Shown: positions 1-10,915 of the stretch, piece by piece | Layout of the letters: each line of letters starts with the position of its first letter | How positions within the stretch are numbered: position 1 is the first letter of the stretch | DNA from: Echria macrotheca | Lineage: Eukaryota > Ascomycota > Sordariomycetes > Sordariales > Schizotheciaceae | Reading direction: 5' to 3' | Length of the DNA: 64,000 nucleotides | Assembly (NCBI GenBank): GCA_030411725.1 | Contig: MU839854.1 | Coordinates: forward strand, 125,670-189,669 | Made by a program: the position numbers and the translations under genes | The notes under the pieces: generated by a model | The model's input: the letters and a program-made list of their open reading frames with translations, nothing else | Databases searched by the model: none | Told to the model about the DNA's origin: nothing

Positions 1-462
1 TGGCTTTTGGTCTCGTCGTTGGTATTCTTGACAGAAAGCTTGTCCTTGTATTCGCCACTGTCGGAGTCGAGGCGGTTGATGACGACACGGTACCGGGATG
101 TCTCGGCGGAATCTGTGCTGGTTGTCGCATCGGTCTTGGTCCCGTCTTCGGCCGGCTTTGGTTCGTTGGTCGACGCCTCACCCTCGGCTTCCGATGTCGA
201 CGTGGTGGCGGTGGGAGTGGGATCTGTCGAGACGGAAGACACGGTCGTGGACACGCCTTGAAGCCTCCTCTCGAGCTCTGCCACTCGTGCCTCTAGCAGA
301 CGAGTGTACTTCTGTTCGAGGTCGCGCAATTGCGCCGCGGTATCCTGGAGACGTGAGCTGGAAGTTTTTGATAGAATCCAGGGATGAAAAGCATACCATC
401 GTGAAGGAGCTCTCCGTGGCAATTTCGAGGCGTTCACCAAACTCGAACGTGTAAAGGCGCAA
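1..462 (-). CDS. Coiled-coil protein of unknown function (partial, runs off left edge)
   Basis: A minus-strand reading frame covers 344 down to 1 without a stop and continues out of the window. It encodes a charged heptad-like stretch (DLEQKYTRLLEARVAELERR) that should form a coiled coil, then a Ser/Thr/Glu-rich linker, then a more ordered segment (YRVVINRLDSDSGEYKDKL). A plausible 52-nt intron (345-396, GTATGC..CAG, phase 0) joins it to an upstream exon reading YTFEFGERLEIATESSFTM. No convincing ATG was found, so the 5' end is open. I do not recognise the family; a coiled coil after an N-terminal domain would fit a regulator or scaffold, but that is a guess. Confidence 0.5.
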
Positions 463-903
463 GCTCTGTGTATGCAGCGGATGAGCCGCGCTCGGGGTTC
501 TGGGAAAAATGACCCCTCTGTCGGCTGGTTACCTCCAACGGGGAATGAGGGACGCGGGCGCATAATTCGAGGCACACGCTGCGCGACTGCTCATGCACCT
601 CCCAGACGCGCAACACAACAGGGCTGTGCATCCTTTCATTTGCGCCATTTTTCATTGCCGCCATTGGCCACACAGCAGCGGCTGCCTGGGGATGCCTGGG
701 GTGGCATGCTGCGCTAGTTGTGACTACCGAAACGATGCGATGGTGTGCACTCCTTTTCAGTCACTTGCATGACAGCCTTACACAAGTACCCTGCATAAGA
801 ACCTTGGCAGTTCGCGCATTAATGTCAACCGCTCAGCACGCTGGGAGCGGGACGAGGGCTAGGCAGGGCCTCTTTCTTCTTCGTTAGGTAGCCCAAACTC
901 ATC
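463..903. other. Intergenic region, nothing recognised
   Basis: The stretch lies between the divergent coiled-coil gene (minus) and the NACHT-like gene (plus), so it probably holds both promoters and possibly 5' exon sequence of the minus-strand gene. No repeat or RNA gene was seen. Confidence 0.3.
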
Positions 904-2635
904 ATGGCGGCGACAACCTCTTCTGTCGATTGGAAAGGCTGGTTCGCCAGCGACAACGCAGAGCCTGCCAAGAAACAATTGGCAACAACGCAGAATATCA
1001 AGCCGGATCTAGTAGGGCTCGACCAAAGCACCGCAGCAGAGCTCATCTGCATCAAGAAGCCAGCACATCATCAGAGAGTAACTGACTCGGAGTTGCACCA
1101 CTGCCTCGAGTCGTTAAGTCTTCAGGACCTGCACCAACACGTGGCCGCCCAAGCAGCAGCGCTTTGCGCAGCCGAAGAAGCATGGGACCAAAAGAGGAGG
1201 AAGGGGTGGAGGAAAGTCAGGACAGGCGCCCAGGAGTTTGCTGTCGTTTTCGAGTCATTCCTGAAGTCTTTTTCCGGCATTGTCGAGATCGCAAAAATGG
1301 CTGATGAAGCCTACGGTGGAGCAGCCACCCAGATCCTATCGCTGTTCTATGCTGTAAGTCCTGCCTGAGCTGGGTTGCTGTTGCTTGATTTTGACGTATA
1401 TGTTTGTAGACCATCAAGGTGAAGGCTGCGAACGATGAGGCCATCATCACGGCCATGCACACTATCACAGATCGTCTCCCCGATGCCCAGATCTATGGCC
1501 AAGTTTACGCAGACATGACGCTCGCCATGATGCTTGCGGAGGCATACAAGCAGACCATTCTCTTTGCAAAGGGTGCAACCCGATACTTTCAGGGGCGCGG
1601 TATAACAAGGGCAGTAAGAAGCATTGGGAGTCCAACCGAGTTTTCCGACCTCGCAGAAACGCTAGTTCATGTGTTCACCAACATCAGAGTCAGATGTGAG
1701 GCCCTACTCTCGCAGAGAGTGGCATTCCTAGCAGTGCAGAACGCGGAACTGCTTCGTCAACTCAAGCGTAGGGTTTCCTTCGCCATCAACTTCGGCCAGA
1801 AACTAATAGCTTCACTGCAGTCCTAACAGACGGCCAAAACATCGACAGGGTGCGAAGAATACAGAAACTCCTGAATCGACGCCAGTCAGACACCAAGAAC
1901 ATCCTCGATGACCAGCTCAACGAGCGACGAAAGTTTCTCTCGCTCGTCACAAACCACTCTCCCAAAGAGCTGAGCCGCATGAGGCTCCGAGATTTAGAGG
2001 TGCTCCCCGAATACCTGGCTTGGACTGACACAGGATCAAGCCTTCTGTTTCTGCATGGTTGCAATCATGAAAGCGAGACTATGCCACAGTCCTGGCTGTC
2101 CCTGGCCGTCGTTGATTTGGTCGCCGACCTCAAGAAAGATACGTCCAGCGGACGATCCGTCGCTTTTGAGTTGTGCTCTCCTCAAGAGACAGTCGAAGAT
2201 ATTGCGAGCAGTCTGATTTCGCAGCTCCTGGACATGCAACCTTCAGTCTTGAGTGATGCTGAAGACGAGCGAGAGATGGAGCTCCGCCTCCAGCGCAACC
2301 ACGACAGCGGCCATATTAGCGAGAAGGGCGACTCCAGCCGGCTGAGCGAATACTCTTGGGTCCTGAAGGAGGTAATTGACAAGTACGAAACCCCCGTCTA
2401 CCTCGTCATCAGCCACCCCGAGACCTGCGGGATGGGGGATCTTTGGAGTTTCATCAGGAATTTACTCAGTGTGGTGGCGGTCGCGAAGAACAAGGTCAAG
2501 ATACTCATGGTAGTAAGAACCGAGTTTTGGAACATCGACGAGAGGTTGTCAGACATTGGCAAGAGCCTCTTCGAGTCCAGGCACCTCATCGTGGCGAGGC
2601 GTGACCAAACAGAAGTTGATGTCCAAGGCTTCTGA
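904..2635 (+). CDS. NLR/STAND-like protein with degenerate NACHT domain
   Basis: The proposed three-exon gene encodes 540 residues: exons 904-1353, 1410-1767 and 1821-2635. The introns are 56 nt (GTAAGT..TAG) and 53 nt (GTAGGG..CAG, branch-like CTAAT), and both joins keep the frame. Residues about 110-260 resemble the helical domain that precedes NACHT in many fungal NLR-like proteins (annotated as DUF7708), with FSGIVEIAKMADEAYGG as the best-matching stretch. Near residue 345 the strand that normally leads into the P-loop is present (SSLLFLHGCNHESE), but the GxxGxGKS/T residues are missing. Near residue 462 the Walker B position reads VYLVISHPETCG instead of a DALDEC-type motif. The protein stops just after the sensor-like strand (KILMVVRTE), so there is no C-terminal repeat domain. 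It may be a non-nucleotide-binding decoy or adaptor, or a gene beginning to decay. The family call is moderately firm; the function is unknown. Confidence 0.7.
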
Positions 2636-3921
2636 TACGCTGAAGTGGCGAGCGCAAACGCAGTATTATAAAAAGAGGCATGCACTACGTGCGCGTGGGT
2701 TGCTGTGGCTTTAGATGAATGAACCTAGTTGGCTGGAGCGGAGGGTGGTGCTGGAACCAGCGAGTCCCTGATCGGCGCTACCCGCTCTAAGCTTAAACAA
2801 TGATTACAATTTCTGAGCTCCATGGCCACTTTATATCATGCGTATCCTGTTTACATCTACCTGCGAGGTCCTCTGGGTCCTTCAGACATCCCATATCCCG
2901 GAGCTCCTCGGTGCTGAAGCTTCAAACACCGAAGCGTCGGAACGAGCCTCTGCTGTCTCCCGTCACTGCCTGAAGGGCATGGCAGCGTAACTCGCGATCA
3001 TCCAACAAGTTGGATATGTATAGAGGAAGAGCAGAAAGTTCCACGTGCACGCCGACGGGGGTTTCTATTGTACATCGCAGAAGATCATGCGGGCCACATG
3101 CACAGAATCAGTACCTCACAAAAGCTTGTTGGTGTCGAATGTACATGGCAGTTCGACACCCACACATCGCTCTCGTAGTAGGCCTGGAGTGGGACCGAGA
3201 GACCACACAGTCACAGGTCCGCACCGGTAACGAGCCCAAAGTCGTTTCATGTAGCGGAATATACCGTGTGGGACTCGATGCTAACTAACGACCTTAAATC
3301 GTCTCTTGAATGCGGCATACCGGCAGGCACTGTGCCCTCAACGGCTGCCCACTGCCAGGATGGGAAACGGTACACGGGAGCAAGCAGCCTCGGCACTACT
3401 ACTACTACTACTACTCTAATTCCAAACCCTGCGTGGTTACCAGCCTGTCCCCGGGAGCGGTAAGAGGACAGGTGGTGTAGCTTTGAAGAATATTAGCGTT
3501 CCACTGGTGCTATCCATTGCAAGGCAAATTTTCAATTTTTTCGTGGTGCTCACCATGTGTGCACAGCAACCCGCGCCGGCAAAAAGATCCTTTCCTTCCC
3601 TCTTCTCTTTAGCTTCCGAATCGACTTGATTGCCGATTATCCTGCAACCACGCTCGTGATCCGTCTGATCGTGACAGCCCTAAGGTGAGACTAGAACGTG
3701 ACTGTCACTCTATGGATGTAGCCGGCCGCAAACTGAAATGATTCGTTATGCCATCGGACATCGCCCCTTCCCCACAGATAGATTTCAGCTGTGGCCGGAT
3801 GCAGCGCAATCACCTGATCAACCGTCCAACCCCGACATCAAATGGGCGGGGAATCCAACATCAGTCTCGCATCCAACCTTTCAAGGAACGTGCTAGGTTT
3901 CGCAAATTCTCCCAAAACACA
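2636..3921. other. Intergenic region with short ACT microsatellite
   Basis: No supported gene. A short run of ACT triplets lies at about 3396-3416. The last part should hold the promoter of the HET gene. An in-frame ATG at 3748 opens the same reading frame as the HET gene, but the 58 residues it would add are low in family-like sequence. Confidence 0.35.
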
Positions 3922-5982
3922 ATGACCACCTACGAATACGAACCACTCAGCGATACAAAGCGCCAAATCCGAATTCTCAGCCTCTTTCCCCGCTCCCGCG
4001 GCGCCCAGCTTCAAGGCCATCTTCGAATTGTTGACTTTGACGCGCAAAATGACGACTCTCAGCCATACGAGGCCCTCTCGTACGTCTGGGGCCACGACCC
4101 CGTGTTCAGCCATGTTCTGCATATCGACTCAGCCTCTCTTAAACTCACAGCTCATCTCGCAAACATCCTGCAGCATATCCGGCTACCCGATGAAGAGCGC
4201 CATCTCTGGATTGACGCCGTGTGCATCAACCAGGGTGACCACACCGAGCAAGGGAGCCAGGTAGAAATGATGGGCGATATCTACCGGCGTTGCGTGAGGG
4301 ATCTTGCCTGGATTGGCGATCCGTCGTCTGAGAGTGTTGAAGTTGAAGAGGTGGTGGCGGAGAAGGTCATGGAAGAAGAGTCCTACAAGAAGTTGGAGAA
4401 TGGGTACAGGACGTTCGAGGCCTGGTTGAGGGAGTTTCGGGGGTGGAGTGGGCGGTTTGAGCGAAGGATCCGAGATCTCACTGGCGTTGATTCGAATACG
4501 ACTGGGAATAATGAGGAAGAGGATGAGGAGGAATTGGACCGAGAGCACGGCTACGCCTATCAGCATTACCGGGACTCGGATTACGACGATATGCAACCCC
4601 GTTCAACTACCGAAGATGGCTTGGCATTTATCAAAGAGCTTCGTCGACATGGCGTGACACTTGGCGGCTTTGGTGGGCACGGAGTTCCGCCGGGGGTATC
4701 CGCCAAGTTGGAAGCTGTCTTCTGCACTCGACTGTGGTCCCGCATCTGGATCGTTCAGGAACTCTCTTGCGCCAAGGAGGTGCTCTTGCTCACTGAGAAC
4801 CAGTCCCTAAGTTGGAAGGAGATTCGCAAGTTTCTTGCACGCGCACAGAGGACCGACATCCACCACTTCCCCTGGGGTCGTGGCATTGTCGAAAGCGGAC
4901 TGGCCAAGATCTTCTTTCGAGCTGCTGAGATTGATAAGCAGCGGGACGTCGAATGTGGAAGCAAAGGCGACGACTCGACTCTCCTTGACGTGTTAGCCCG
5001 ATTTTGCGACAGGGAGAGCACCGATTCAAGAGACAGGGTTTACGGGTTGTTGGGCTTGGTCCCTCAGAAATACCGTCACGTGTCCGTTGACTACAGGATT
5101 TCCGAAGCCAAGCTGTTTGTCGATGTGACGGCTGAGATCATTCGACAGACCCAAAATCTGGATATCCTCTGCCAGAGTCCTTGGGAGCGACGGGGCGTTC
5201 CACAGTGTTCACGTCTCGGCGGGAGGACACAAGACCTGCCGTCCTGGGCCGTGGACTTTGCCGCCCCGGAGTTGTTGTGGGATGTTGGCTCTGGTTATCG
5301 GAGCCGTGAGATTATGTTTGCCGGGGACAAGACCAGGAGGATCTTCTCGGCTGGTGGGGACCTCACCCGGGACAGCTGGTCATTCCAAGACGACATGAAG
5401 GTGCTAAAGCTCCACGGCGTTTTAGTTGGTCGAATTGGCACTTATCAAACCCAGCCGCCTGCCGACATGGGAGAGGTTGGCCGAGGTAGCTGGGGCCGCG
5501 ACCTGACTGATGGCAAATATGCAGCCACGGGTGAGCCCAAGCTCCAGGCGCTACTCAGGACACTGGTGACGGATTGCTCGGCATATCCGATGCAGCGTCT
5601 GCGTGGGGACGAGATCCAGTTGTATGTCTCGGCCTTCAGGGAAGTTCTCGAAACGGGAAAGAACTGGTTCGACGCAGGACTAGATCTTTGCGAATATGGC
5701 GCTATTGAAAATATGTGGGGACGCATCATTAACAACTGGGCTTTCTTCACGGGCGGAGAGGGGCTTTTTATCTTGGCAAGGAAGCATGTTGGGGAGGGCG
5801 ACTATATCTCTGTGATTGAGGGTGCAAAGGTACCACTGATACTTGAGCGTGTCGGGCACGATGGCGAGGGCGAGTATTTCGAGATTGTGTCTCCGGCGTA
5901 TGTGCACGGTTTTATGGATGGAGAGGCGTTTGCGCCAGGATTACTGGGTCAGTTCTTGAAGAGGGAGTTGTTGATCGTCTAG
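3922..5982 (+). CDS. Heterokaryon incompatibility (HET) domain protein
   Basis: Intronless frame; I chose the ATG at 3922 (A at -3) because HET proteins usually begin a few residues before the first conserved strand, giving 686 residues. The upstream in-frame ATG at 3748 is the alternative. The HET domain starts almost at once: YEPLSDTKRQIRILSL, then the family signature YEALSYVWG, then HLWIDAVCINQ, then QVEMMGDIYRRC. Further family features follow, including LWSRIWIVQEL and an RDRVYGLLGL segment. An acidic linker (EEEDEEELD) interrupts the middle. HET domains trigger cell death when incompatible hyphae fuse or act in other non-self responses. No separate C-terminal domain was recognised. The family is certain; the specificity and whether it acts in vegetative incompatibility are not. 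Confidence 0.92.
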   Translation: MTTYEYEPLSDTKRQIRILSLFPRSRGAQLQGHLRIVDFDAQNDDSQPYEALSYVWGHDPVFSHVLHIDSASLKLTAHLANILQHIRLPDEERHLWIDAVCINQGDHTEQGSQVEMMGDIYRRCVRDLAWIGDPSSESVEVEEVVAEKVMEEESYKKLENGYRTFEAWLREFRGWSGRFERRIRDLTGVDSNTTGNNEEEDEEELDREHGYAYQHYRDSDYDDMQPRSTTEDGLAFIKELRRHGVTLGGFGGHGVPPGVSAKLEAVFCTRLWSRIWIVQELSCAKEVLLLTENQSLSWKEIRKFLARAQRTDIHHFPWGRGIVESGLAKIFFRAAEIDKQRDVECGSKGDDSTLLDVLARFCDRESTDSRDRVYGLLGLVPQKYRHVSVDYRISEAKLFVDVTAEIIRQTQNLDILCQSPWERRGVPQCSRLGGRTQDLPSWAVDFAAPELLWDVGSGYRSREIMFAGDKTRRIFSAGGDLTRDSWSFQDDMKVLKLHGVLVGRIGTYQTQPPADMGEVGRGSWGRDLTDGKYAATGEPKLQALLRTLVTDCSAYPMQRLRGDEIQLYVSAFREVLETGKNWFDAGLDLCEYGAIENMWGRIINNWAFFTGGEGLFILARKHVGEGDYISVIEGAKVPLILERVGHDGEGEYFEIVSPAYVHGFMDGEAFAPGLLGQFLKRELLIV

Positions 5983-7779
5983 GGTCCATCTTTCAGAACA
6001 TACACACTACAATACGATTGCTTCGCCAGCTGGGGACGATAGAGCAATGTCCGCTTACATGTTCCAAAGTTCCAAACCCGGATCCGAACCCAGATCCAAA
6101 CCCGGATCTAAACCCGAACCCAAACCTAGATCCGAACCCGGATCCGAACCCGGATCCAAACCCAGACCCAAACTCAAACCCAAACTCGAATCTTAATCCA
6201 AACCTAAATCGTGAAACCTCAGGTGCTAAAATTAACACACACACACACATACTCACACAAGCCCTATCCCAAACTGAGACTGCTTTCGCCGTCGTTTAGA
6301 CAAAGCGACTCTATATGTTGGTTCGGGATCGGCAGCGATAACACGACAGACCCAGTCCGAGTCCCAGCCCGGGAAGACCAGGAGGGCGGGTGTTGGTGAA
6401 GACGACCGATGGCCTCAGCAACACTCACCCTCAGCAACACCCAACGCGCACTGTGTTGCGTTGGTGTTAGCCCTGTGAATGTCCGGGGCGAAGTGCAGTG
6501 ATATATCGCTTGCAATGTGCTGAGTGGGATCTTATCTTGTGCCCGAGTTCAACATTACCCCACCCCAGCTCATCGAGCGAAGGGCCAGGGACAAGGAATT
6601 ACATACGCGATTATATTCTCCAGGCTCATCCACCCCGTTCTCCTCATAACATCGAACACCCCTGAGCATGAACGCATGTAAGATAGAATATGCGGAGAAC
6701 TCAAGTTTGTGGTCTGGGCCACCGGTTTCTTCTTGATCATCACCATCTTACGACTAGAGGCCCGAGGGCGAAGGAGAGACGAAACCAAGGGCTTATTCTT
6801 GATCTTGTTTAATTTGCGCCCGCGCGATCTTTGGCGATTATCGTCGCAAAATGTACCTTGTGATACATATTGCTACGGTCTCTCCTTCTGCTTCCACCGG
6901 CGATATCCAAAACGTGCCGGAAGTAGTCGTCCTGTAGCCCATTGACTACACACCCTCTATTGTGACCATGTCTGGTCAGGATAGTTACTGCGGAGCCGTG
7001 TTGTCTGATGCCGTCAGCCCAGGAGCCGACACTGGACCGACCAAACCGAGGATCGGGCACATCATACGAGGTGCTTCTTCGACGGGTACATTCTCGCGGA
7101 AGACGGTTCCAGGCTGTTGCTGGTATCGTCTTTCGCCCTGTTTACCTAAGCACAAACACTCACATCTTGATAATATCATCACATTGCACCCGAAGTCAGG
7201 TGATCATTTGCTCCAACTTGTTATCTTGCCGCTGTTTCCCCGGTTTGTATAGTCGTGCGTTTCCTGTTTTCGTGTTTATAGTTGGCCTGGCAGTACCTTA
7301 CCTTGGTCACAGCGTAGTTGGCCCCATCCACACAGGGAAACACAGCAGAGGCAAGGTAAAAGATATTCGAGTCCCCGCACTTGCTAACTTTGTTGGCCCG
7401 TTCCTAGCCTTTAAGAGGGCACCTGCGCGACTGGAAATGTAGTCTTCCTTCGAACTGGAGTATGGAATCAAGTTCAATACATCTCACGTCTTCAAACGCC
7501 AACCGCGTTTCCAGAACAACGTCGCGCACGGGCGTCTTGTCACGCTGACCGAGGCATGCAGGCTGATCAATATCGAGAGTAGGGCGCACGGCTGAGCAGC
7601 GAAGGGTTGAGCCCGATTGGCTACGAAGCTCTGGTCAGCTGCAATAACCCTGCCCTCATCACCACCTTGAATTACTACCCCGCGCGGTCTAGACCGAAAG
7701 CCCTCATAGAAAGGATTACAAAAGCAGGTCATCCTCCGAGGACATTTGCCTCAAGGGTAACCGGAGGCCGTCATCGAAA
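5983..7779. other. Gene-free interval with minisatellite
   Basis: Apart from the GGATCC-type minisatellite (6073-6215) and a short AC run (about 6235-6251), nothing was recognised here. The last few hundred bases precede the GMC oxidoreductase gene and should hold its promoter. Confidence 0.4.
6073..6215. repeat. 6/12-bp minisatellite (AACCCGGATCCA type)
   Basis: Tandem degenerate hexamers alternate AACCC(G/A) and GATC(C/T)(A/G), so the plus strand could be read as a Pro-Asn-Pro-Asp peptide repeat. The reading frame is uninterrupted because the unit length is a multiple of three, not because a gene is likely. A second array of the same unit type in opposite orientation lies at about 39640-39850. 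Confidence 0.85.
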
Positions 7780-9787
7780 ATGGGGTTTGTCAGAATGACC
7801 CTCGTGTCGCTTGCCGTTCTGGCCGGCGCGACGTCCGCCCAAAACGCAAATCTGAAGCGCCAAGTCTCGCAGCTGCGGCCCAGCTATGACTTCGTCGTCG
7901 TTGGTGGAGGCACCTGCGGACTCACTGTGGCCGACCGGCTGACCGCTGCATTACCTGCGAGTTTGTTATCCCTATACCCCTTTCTCAAATCAGCCTCTCA
8001 TACTGACAATTTCAGAAAACGTACTCGTGATCGAGTATGGCGATGTCCATTTCGCCCCCGGCCTCTTCGATCCGCCGACTCTCTGGATTACCCCGAACCC
8101 GGATTACGCGCCGTCGTGGGATTTCCTCGCTCTCCCCAACCCGGACATGGCCAACAGATCCGCTTCAATACAGGTTGGCCAGACGGTCGGTGGCAGCAGC
8201 GCGGTGAACGGCATGTTCTTTGATCGCGGTTCTCACCTGGATTACGATGCATGGACCGAGGTTTCCGGACCAGACTGGAGCTGGAAGAGCCTCTTCCCCT
8301 ACTTCAAGAAATCCGTCACTTTTACCCCGCCGCCCCCAGCAGTTGCCCAGCAGTACAACTACACGTGGGACATATCGGCCTACGGTGGCACCGGTCCCAT
8401 CTACTCATCCTGGGCAAATTTCCAATGGGCCGATCAACCCGTTCTCGACAAGTCATTCAGGGAACTGGGTATCCGGCCCCGCACCGAGTGCGCCGGGGGA
8501 GACAAGGAGGGGATCTGCTGGGTTCCCGCTTCGCAACACCCAGTGACGGCACGGAGGTCCCACGCTGGACTGGGGCACTACGCCGACGTGCAGCCACGGG
8601 CCAACTACGATCTTCTGGTAAAACACCAGGTTGTCAGGGTGGTGTATCCGAGGGGCCCAAAATCAGGCCCGCCGTTGGTCGAGGTCCGGTCGTTGGTCGA
8701 CAACCACTTGTTCAACGTGACAGTCTCAAAGGAGGTTATTATCTCAGCTGGTGCATTCCATACGCCCACCGTACTGCAGAGAAGCGGCATCGGGCCGTCC
8801 TCGTTCCTCGGCACTGCCGGGATCCCTGTGGTTCTGGATCTTCCTGGTGTGGGCTCCAACCTCCAAGATCACGTCGGTCCTCCAGTCACCTGGAATTACA
8901 CCAAGCCGTACGAATTCTGGCCCTTGCCCTCGCAAATGCGGAACACCACTTTCAAAGATGAGGCAACTGCGGCTTTCAATGACCCTGTTGCACACGGTCC
9001 GTATACAATGGCAGGCGGGAACAACGCCATTTACGTCTCCCTTCCCCACGTTACGGCTCAGTACAAGGACATCACAAAAAAGATCCGCCGCATGGCCACC
9101 GACGGCACCGCCGCTTCCTACCTCCCTCCGGACATCCGATCCAACACGGAAATGATCGCAGGCTACAAGCAACAACTCCTTGTCCTGGCCAACCTGCTCG
9201 AGAACTCTGAGTCGCCAAGTCTAGAATCCCCGTGGGCCTCATCCGAGCCGATCGCGTTGGTCTGGGCATTCCTCCTCCACCCCCTCAGCCGCGGAACCGT
9301 TCGTCTGAATCTCACAGACCATCTAGCTATGCCCATTCTTGACTACCGCTCTGGGTCCAACCCGGTCGACTTCGACATACACCTCGCCCACCTCCGGTTC
9401 CTGCGAGGCGTTCTCGACACGCCAACCATGAAGCAGCATGGAGCGGTGGAGACGGGTCCTGGTGCTGCTGTGGCTGCAGATGATGCAGCACTGCGAAACT
9501 ACACCAAGGAGCAGAGCTTCCTTTCGTTCCTTCACCCCTGCTGCACCGCAGCGATGTTGCCCAAGCCAAAGGGTGGGGTAGTCGGGCCTGATCTTAAAGT
9601 TCATGGAGCGAAGAGACTTAGAGTGGTGGATATAAGTATCTTGCCCTTTCTTCCGTCTGCGCATTTGAGTTCTACCGCGTATGCGGTTGCTGAGAAGGTG
9701 AGTTCCTGAATCTGCCGACACAGTGGATAATTGTGTGCTAACGAAAAAAAACAGGCTTCTGATATCATTATTGGGGATTGGCACTGA
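7780..9787 (+). CDS. Secreted GMC-family FAD oxidoreductase
   Basis: Three exons (7780-7960, 8016-9697, 9755-9787) give 631 residues. Intron 1 uses a GTTTGT donor and has CTGAC before its CAG acceptor; intron 2 is GTGAGT..CAG. The protein starts with a signal peptide (LVSLAVLAGATSA). It has the FAD-binding motif DFVVVGGGTCG, the two GMC signatures (VGGSSAVNGMFFDRG; GAFHTPTVLQRSGIGP), PGVGSNLQDH, and the C-terminal block with both expected His residues (FLHPCCTAAM and SAHLSSTAYA). The family includes aryl-alcohol oxidases, glucose dehydrogenases and choline-dehydrogenase-like enzymes, which oxidise alcohols or sugars outside the cell; the substrate cannot be read from the sequence. Several N-glycosylation sites (NYT, NVT, NLT) fit secretion. 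The 11-residue last exon restores the usual ASDIIIG ending. Confidence 0.93.
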
Positions 9788-10077
9788 GCAATGCCGGGCC
9801 TTATGTTGGTTTTGATTTGCAACGTCAATAATAATACGACCAGGCCCGGACCCTTTTGCGCTCAGATTTGTCTCGTTCGTTTGATTGTATATACTTTATC
9901 ATCCCAGAATTGTTCGGCTTGCCTCTTGGGGCCATAATAATTCTTGCTTGCTCCGTCAACCTCAATGGTCATAAATACAAGACAGGAGACTGTGCAAGTA
10001 GCTCCACGTTCCCCATAAATAGCGGCTAGGTCGGCGTGGCTCTAACGGCCCGACCTAGAACCTGACAACCTCACCTC
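9788..10077. other. Short spacer between intact and decayed GMC genes
   Basis: The stretch holds the 3' flank of the GMC gene and no trace of the N-terminal half of the neighbouring GMC pseudogene. A small hairpin (TAGGTCGG..CCGACCTA) lies at about 10029-10058. Confidence 0.3.
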
Positions 10078-10915
10078 TCCCCCCCGGCGTTGGCGAGAAC
10101 CTCCAAGACCACATCCGTATCCAGGGCTTCTTCCAATTCAAAGACAACTACACCTCTTTCGACATTCTCCGCCATAATAGCACCTTCGCCCCCGAGCAGC
10201 TGAGCCTCTACCGCCAGGGCAAGCTTTTCATGTAAGACTATATCTGCAGCGGATACACCTTCACAACTTGGGACCAAGCTGTCGGCCGCCGTCGGCCCCG
10301 TCCAGCTCCGCCGCACCTAAAGTCCTTGCCCAAGTCCCTATCCTAAACAAGCTCAACGTCACCTATCTTATCAACTAAACCAACCTCGACTTGCTCTCCA
10401 ACCGGCCTGTCCCCTTGCGCGAGTTTATCTTTTTCGACTACATCGGCGTAAACGGTTATCCGCCTCCCGCAACGCCCATCTAAGATGTGAACCACTTTAT
10501 CCTCATCGCAGTGTCATCCACCCTCCTAGCCGCGAGAGCGTGCACATCCACTCATCTGATATTGACACCTGCCCTGTCCTGAGTCGGATTCTTACATATA
10601 TCCAATGGATACGGCGTCTAAGTAGCCATTGCCGCGATAAAATGTGCTCGTACCATCGCAAATACATACGCCAATGGGGCTCTCTGTGTAAATGAATTGA
10701 TATGAACCTTATGTGGGGCTCGTTGAGAAAGAGGAGCAGTGGGGGGAGCTTTACTAGACACGATGTTATTGATATATCATCCTGAGGTGGCCTGTGAGAT
10801 ACAGCCGGAGGAAAAGGCGGGTCCGGTTAGTGCGGGCTTGAAGGCGTACAGGAAGAAGCATATCAGGGTGGCGGATGCAAGTGCCATGTCGGTTTTTGCG
10901 TTGGGTATACATAGA
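10078..10915 (+). pseudogene. Decayed GMC oxidoreductase
   Basis: Broken family blocks appear in the right order. PGVGENLQDH begins at about 10081. A core-like stretch containing NVTYLIN, then an in-frame stop, then TNLDLL lies near 10355-10400. HPPSRESVHIHSSDIDTCPV (the HPxSRGxV block) begins near 10518. A degenerate C-terminal block (IYHPEVAC .. RVADASAMSV) runs from about 10770 to 10905. Stops and frame changes separate them, and the N-terminal FAD-binding half is missing. It differs from the intact neighbour at these motifs (PGVGENLQDH against PGVGSNLQDH), so it looks like an old paralogue rather than a recent copy. No expression is expected. Confidence 0.75.

Noticed and set aside
6018..6299. 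Pro-Asn-Asp repeat protein
   Set aside because: The frame is open only because the minisatellite unit is a multiple of three; flanks are not coding-like.
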